Below are positions 40,285 through 42,530 of a stretch of 42,530 nucleotides of DNA, piece by piece. Under the pieces are notes generated by a model. The model saw nothing but the letters and a program-made list of their open reading frames with translations. It did not search any database and was not told the origin of the DNA. The stretch covers positions 1 to 42,530 of the forward strand of contig NZ_BMSA01000047.1 in assembly GCF_014648915.1 (NCBI RefSeq), given 5' to 3'. The translations under genes were made by a program, and so were the position numbers. The stretch comes from Streptomyces phaeofaciens (GTDB lineage Bacteria; Actinomycetota; Actinomycetes; Streptomycetales; Streptomycetaceae). Numbering within the stretch: the first letter of the stretch is position 1; the number at the start of each line of letters is the position of its first letter.

Positions 40285-40377
40285 GGCGGCGACGTGACGC
40301 CGCCCGCGCCGTGGAGCGCCCTCGCGCGAGAGTCGCTCCGTGATGCCCGCCCCCGGCCCGGCTGCCGCGGGGCGGGC
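40285..40377. terminator. Two hairpins between the convergent tetR and lcp genes
   Basis: A 7-bp stem (GGCGGCG at 40285-40291, complement at 40298-40304) and a 9-bp stem (GCCCGCCCC at 40345-40353, complement at 40369-40377) lie between the two 3' ends. Either could terminate in one direction. Confidence 0.6.
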
Positions 40378-40400
40378 GGAGGTGGAACCGGATCGAGGGT

Positions 40401-41600
40401 TCAGCCCGCCCTGTTTCCGGTGGGGATCGTGATGGGGGTGGTGGTCCCGGAGGAACCCTTGTTGAGGAAGAGCATGGCCAGGGCGCGCACGAACTGGTCG
40501 AACATGTAGAAGGTGCCGGGCATGACGGGCGACAGCCCCTCACGGAACAGGATGAACGCCGGCCATGCGGTGCGGACCAGGGCCGCCGACGCGTAGTCGC
40601 GTTTCAGGCCCAGCCAGTCGCCGACCTCGTCGCTGAGGACGTAGCGCACGAACTCGTTCAGGAACCCGCGCGTGACGCCGAGGTCGATCTGCGCGGTCAG
40701 GCCGAGCAGTTCCTCGGCCAGGGCGATGCCCTCGGTCGACGGGGTGAGGATGGGGGCGAGCACCTGCGCCGACTGCTTCTCGGCGGCCGCCCACGTCTGG
40801 GGGATGTGCTCGTCCGGCACACCGAGCAGGTGAACGGCGACCTGCCACGAGTGCAGGAACGCCTCCTGGTCCGCGGCCGGGAACGGGATCTTCCAGTCGA
40901 GCAGCTTCCGGTAGACGTAGGTGCCCAGGCTGTGGAAGGTGACCAGGATGTCGGCGGCGCTGATCGGGACGGTCTCGTCGGCGACCGCCCGCCAGTGCGG
41001 TGACTGCGGCAGCAGGTGACGCACCGCGGCGTGCACCACACGCGTCTTGTTGGCGGTGACGACGAATTGCCCCGTCGATTCAAAGGCTCCTCGCTGGGAC
41101 AGGTCGTAGCCGAACGTGAACGTCTTGGCCGCGCGGTCCTGCATGTCGGCGCCACCCGCGGACCAGTAGACGCTCTTGGCCTCCCGCGGAATCACGGTGC
41201 TCATGATTCCGCTGCCGAGGCCGTACAGCATGAAGAGGTACGTGTCCCTGCGCCGGTTGAAGTCCGCGGCGCGGGCCAGCTTCGCGGGGTCGGCCCAGCT
41301 GGGCAGCCGGTTGACCTGTCCCAGGTATGCGGCGAATTCGGACGGCAGGCCGCTGGGCAACACGTCGTTGTTGTTCACCCACGACGCCCATGCGGTGTTG
41401 ATCGTCGGCACGTGTCCGTTGTCGAGCATCGAAGCCATCAGAGGGTCCGCCGCGTCGTCCCAGATCCACTCCGGGCCGGTCCCCGCGGCGGCTCCGGTCA
41501 CCGACCCCGTCGACGCCCTCGCCTGGGCGGATCCCGTCACGCCCACGAGACCGAGTGCGACACCGAGCGACAGAGCCCGTCGCCTGCTGAGGTTTTCCAT
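40401..41600 (-). CDS. lcp: Latex clearing protein homologue (secreted rubber oxygenase, Lcp)
   Basis: This encodes a 399-residue exported DUF2236 b-type haem dioxygenase. Lcp enzymes cleave poly(cis-1,4-isoprene) into oligomers with aldehyde and ketone ends. A twin-arginine signal (SRRRALSLGVALGLVG, ending AQA) directs Tat export. The residues known from Streptomyces K30 Lcp all recur with a constant offset of eight: Glu140, Arg156, Lys159-Thr160, Arg187, His190 (axial haem ligand) and Arg194, the last three in RVVHAAVR. LcpK30 is about 407 residues. The ATG at 41600 is chosen because the signal peptide begins there; an upstream extension of the frame is non-coding. Its promoter is at 41712-41740. 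K30 numbering is from memory. Confidence 0.85.
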   Translation of the reverse strand: MENLSRRRALSLGVALGLVGVTGSAQARASTGSVTGAAAGTGPEWIWDDAADPLMASMLDNGHVPTINTAWASWVNNNDVLPSGLPSEFAAYLGQVNRLPSWADPAKLARAADFNRRRDTYLFMLYGLGSGIMSTVIPREAKSVYWSAGGADMQDRAAKTFTFGYDLSQRGAFESTGQFVVTANKTRVVHAAVRHLLPQSPHWRAVADETVPISAADILVTFHSLGTYVYRKLLDWKIPFPAADQEAFLHSWQVAVHLLGVPDEHIPQTWAAAEKQSAQVLAPILTPSTEGIALAEELLGLTAQIDLGVTRGFLNEFVRYVLSDEVGDWLGLKRDYASAALVRTAWPAFILFREGLSPVMPGTFYMFDQFVRALAMLFLNKGSSGTTTPITIPTGNRAG

Positions 41601-41674
41601 TGACTTACCTGCTTCCCTGATAGGACCAGACGGTGCCAGGTGCCTGCGCAGACTTGCCAGTTGAGTGACCAATG

Positions 41675-41695
41675 CGTGCGGAATTTCGTCGCACG
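41675..41695. promoter_or_regulatory. 21-bp palindrome in the lcp leader
   Basis: CGTGCG-N9-CGCACG lies 10-30 bases downstream of the predicted lcp transcription start. That is a fitting place for a TetR-type repressor such as the LcpR proteins known in rubber degraders. Confidence 0.5.
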
Positions 41696-41711
41696 GATGT
41701 GATTCTGGATT

Positions 41712-41740
41712 AACATAGCGAGGTGCGTTGCTGTCGGCAA
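41712..41740 (-). promoter_or_regulatory. Promoter of the lcp-type gene
   Basis: On the minus strand, TTGCCG (41735-41740), a 17-bp spacer and TATGTT (41712-41717) predict a start near 41705 and a leader of about 105 nt. Confidence 0.55.
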
Positions 41741-42177
41741 TGGTCGTAACCGAGGGGCCCGTCACCGGCGAGCCGGACGACGAAGCAGGGCGGGCCGGCG
41801 CCCTGTGGCGCCGGCCAGGAACAGCGGGCGGCAGCGACCGTCGACGCTTACATGAAGTTTTCCCATGAACCCGCTCCGTGAGCAGGCCGGGCCCGTGGTG
41901 GAGGCCGCGGTCACATTCGACGCGCCCGCAGGGTGAGATCGCGTGCGCGCTGCGCGACATGACTCTCCCCGACCGGTGAAGCACCGCACATGACCCACCT
42001 CACCTACTACCCACCCTCGTAGGGCATATCGGACGCCATGCCCATGCCATAACCACCCCTGACCTGCACATTGAGAGCCAGCTCACACAGACCGCCCGGT
42101 TCGCGAATACGACCACAACTAGCAAAAGGGGTCTTTGCGGACGCCGTCCCGGGCTGCTTGTCTGGATGACGTCGCAC

Positions 42178-42260
42178 GGCGCCGACGAGCCCCCCGGGCC
42201 CCGGCGCCGAGGCATGCAGCCACCCACCGCACACCACGCGGCGCGGCCACGCACCGCGTG
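42178..42260 (+). promoter_or_regulatory. Structured leader before the secreted transglycosylase-like gene
   Basis: Two hairpins are visible: GGCGCCG (42178-42184) with CGGCGCC (42202-42208), and CACGCGG (42235-42241) with CCGCGTG (42254-42260). A pair of GCATGC words flanks the second. Cell-wall hydrolase genes in Streptomyces often have c-di-AMP (ydaO) riboswitches, but I could not recognise the conserved ydaO core here. Confidence 0.3.
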
Positions 42261-42309
42261 ACTTCCGCATGCAAGCGACCGCAACCGTCCCCGACGAAAA
42301 GGGTTAGCC

Positions 42310-42530
42310 GTGACCGTCTCGATCATCCGCCGCATCGCCAGCCCGAAGAAGGCCGTCACCGCCGTCGCCCTGGCCGCCGCCTCCGCCGGCATCGCCATGA
42401 CCGCCGCCCCCGCCCACGCGGCGACCACGTCGTCCGCCTCCCAGGCCCAGGCCATCGCGCACAAGATGATCCCCAACGCCGCCCAGTACAAGGCCTTCGC
42501 CAACATCGTCAAGCACGAGAGCGGCTGGAA
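42310..42530 (+). CDS. Secreted lytic transglycosylase-like protein, 5' part
   Basis: The first 73 codons of a secreted protein are cut by the window end. The GTG at 42310 follows AAAAGGG. A Sec signal peptide (residues 1-38) has a basic start (IIRRIASPKKA), a hydrophobic Ala-rich core and a cleavage site after AHA. The mature part begins ATTSSASQAQAIAHKMIP, then YKAFANIVKHESGWN, whose HESGW is the catalytic Glu region of soluble-lytic-transglycosylase/aggregation-promoting-factor-like domains. The protein probably cuts peptidoglycan glycan strands outside the membrane. Later domains cannot be seen. Confidence 0.8.
   Translation, partial: MTVSIIRRIASPKKAVTAVALAAASAGIAMTAAPAHAATTSSASQAQAIAHKMIPNAAQYKAFANIVKHESGW

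Larger units (their letters stand above)
41601..42309. other. 709-bp divergent intergenic region
   Basis: No gene is supported. It contains the lcp promoter and palindrome (41675-41740) and a roughly 250-nt candidate leader of the right-edge secreted protein with hairpins at 42178-42208 and 42235-42260. Short minus-strand open frames across 42000-42516 are composition shadows. Confidence 0.55.

Noticed and set aside
42060..42309. ydaO (c-di-AMP) riboswitch before the transglycosylase-like gene
   Set aside because: The context is suggestive but I could not find the conserved core; only generic hairpins are visible. A covariance-model search would settle it.

Overview
The window is high-GC actinobacterial DNA, almost certainly Streptomyces. 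The signs are third positions that are nearly all G or C, many GTG starts (and one TTG), a mycothiol-dependent maleylpyruvate-isomerase-family protein, a DUF5302 small protein, F420- and MarR/TetR-rich accessory content, and sigma-70-like promoters with TAnnnT -10 boxes. No rRNA, tRNA, CRISPR array or insertion sequence was found. Several decayed genes (left edge, 3596-4043, 22150-22436) and short tandem repeats suggest a fluid, chromosome-arm-like region.

Layout. 1-13.5 kb is a patchwork of single genes: DUF5302 and DUF427 proteins, a cytochrome P450, a deleted beta-propeller pseudogene, an orphan ChvE-like sugar-binding lipoprotein, a mycothiol-dependent enzyme, a DHA2-type efflux pump divergent from its MarR regulator (three TTGA-N5-TCAA-like operator sites between them), a sarcosine-oxidase-family flavoenzyme, a UBP zinc-finger protein and a VanW-family envelope protein.

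14.1-20.4 kb is the most interesting block, a candidate RiPP biosynthesis locus. It holds an MFS exporter, an S9 prolyl-oligopeptidase-like protease, a 40-residue precursor peptide whose centre reads GIGITITIPF, a cobalamin-binding radical SAM maturase with a CX7CX2C cluster motif, and a DUF5825 partner. The precursor is too short for ordinary gene calling and is bracketed by two strong RNA hairpins. I infer that the radical SAM enzyme modifies (probably methylates) the beta-branched core, that the S9 enzyme cleaves after a proline, and that the MFS protein exports the product.

20.5-22.4 kb holds a DJ-1/PfpI enzyme with its GlxA-type regulator and the eroded tail of a LuxR-family regulator. 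22.8-41.6 kb reads as a catabolic island. It has an intracellular DUF2236/MpaB-type oxygenase translationally coupled to an aldehyde dehydrogenase; a TetR regulator; an acyl-CoA dehydrogenase; a six-gene minus-strand operon (CoA-transferase/alpha-methylacyl-CoA racemase family, F420-dependent oxidoreductase, acyl-CoA dehydrogenase, thiolase, FadJ-type multifunctional protein, FadD-type ligase); a second TetR regulator with two near-identical 20-bp operators; a DUF4334 protein and an alcohol dehydrogenase; a double-headed TetR; and a Tat-exported latex-clearing-protein homologue that keeps the published active-site residues in register. Together these could cleave polyisoprenoid (rubber-like) chains outside the cell, oxidise the fragments to acids and pass methyl-branched acyl-CoAs through beta-oxidation. 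The functional link is inference; the gene identities are mostly firm.

The right edge starts a secreted lytic-transglycosylase-like protein that runs out of the window.
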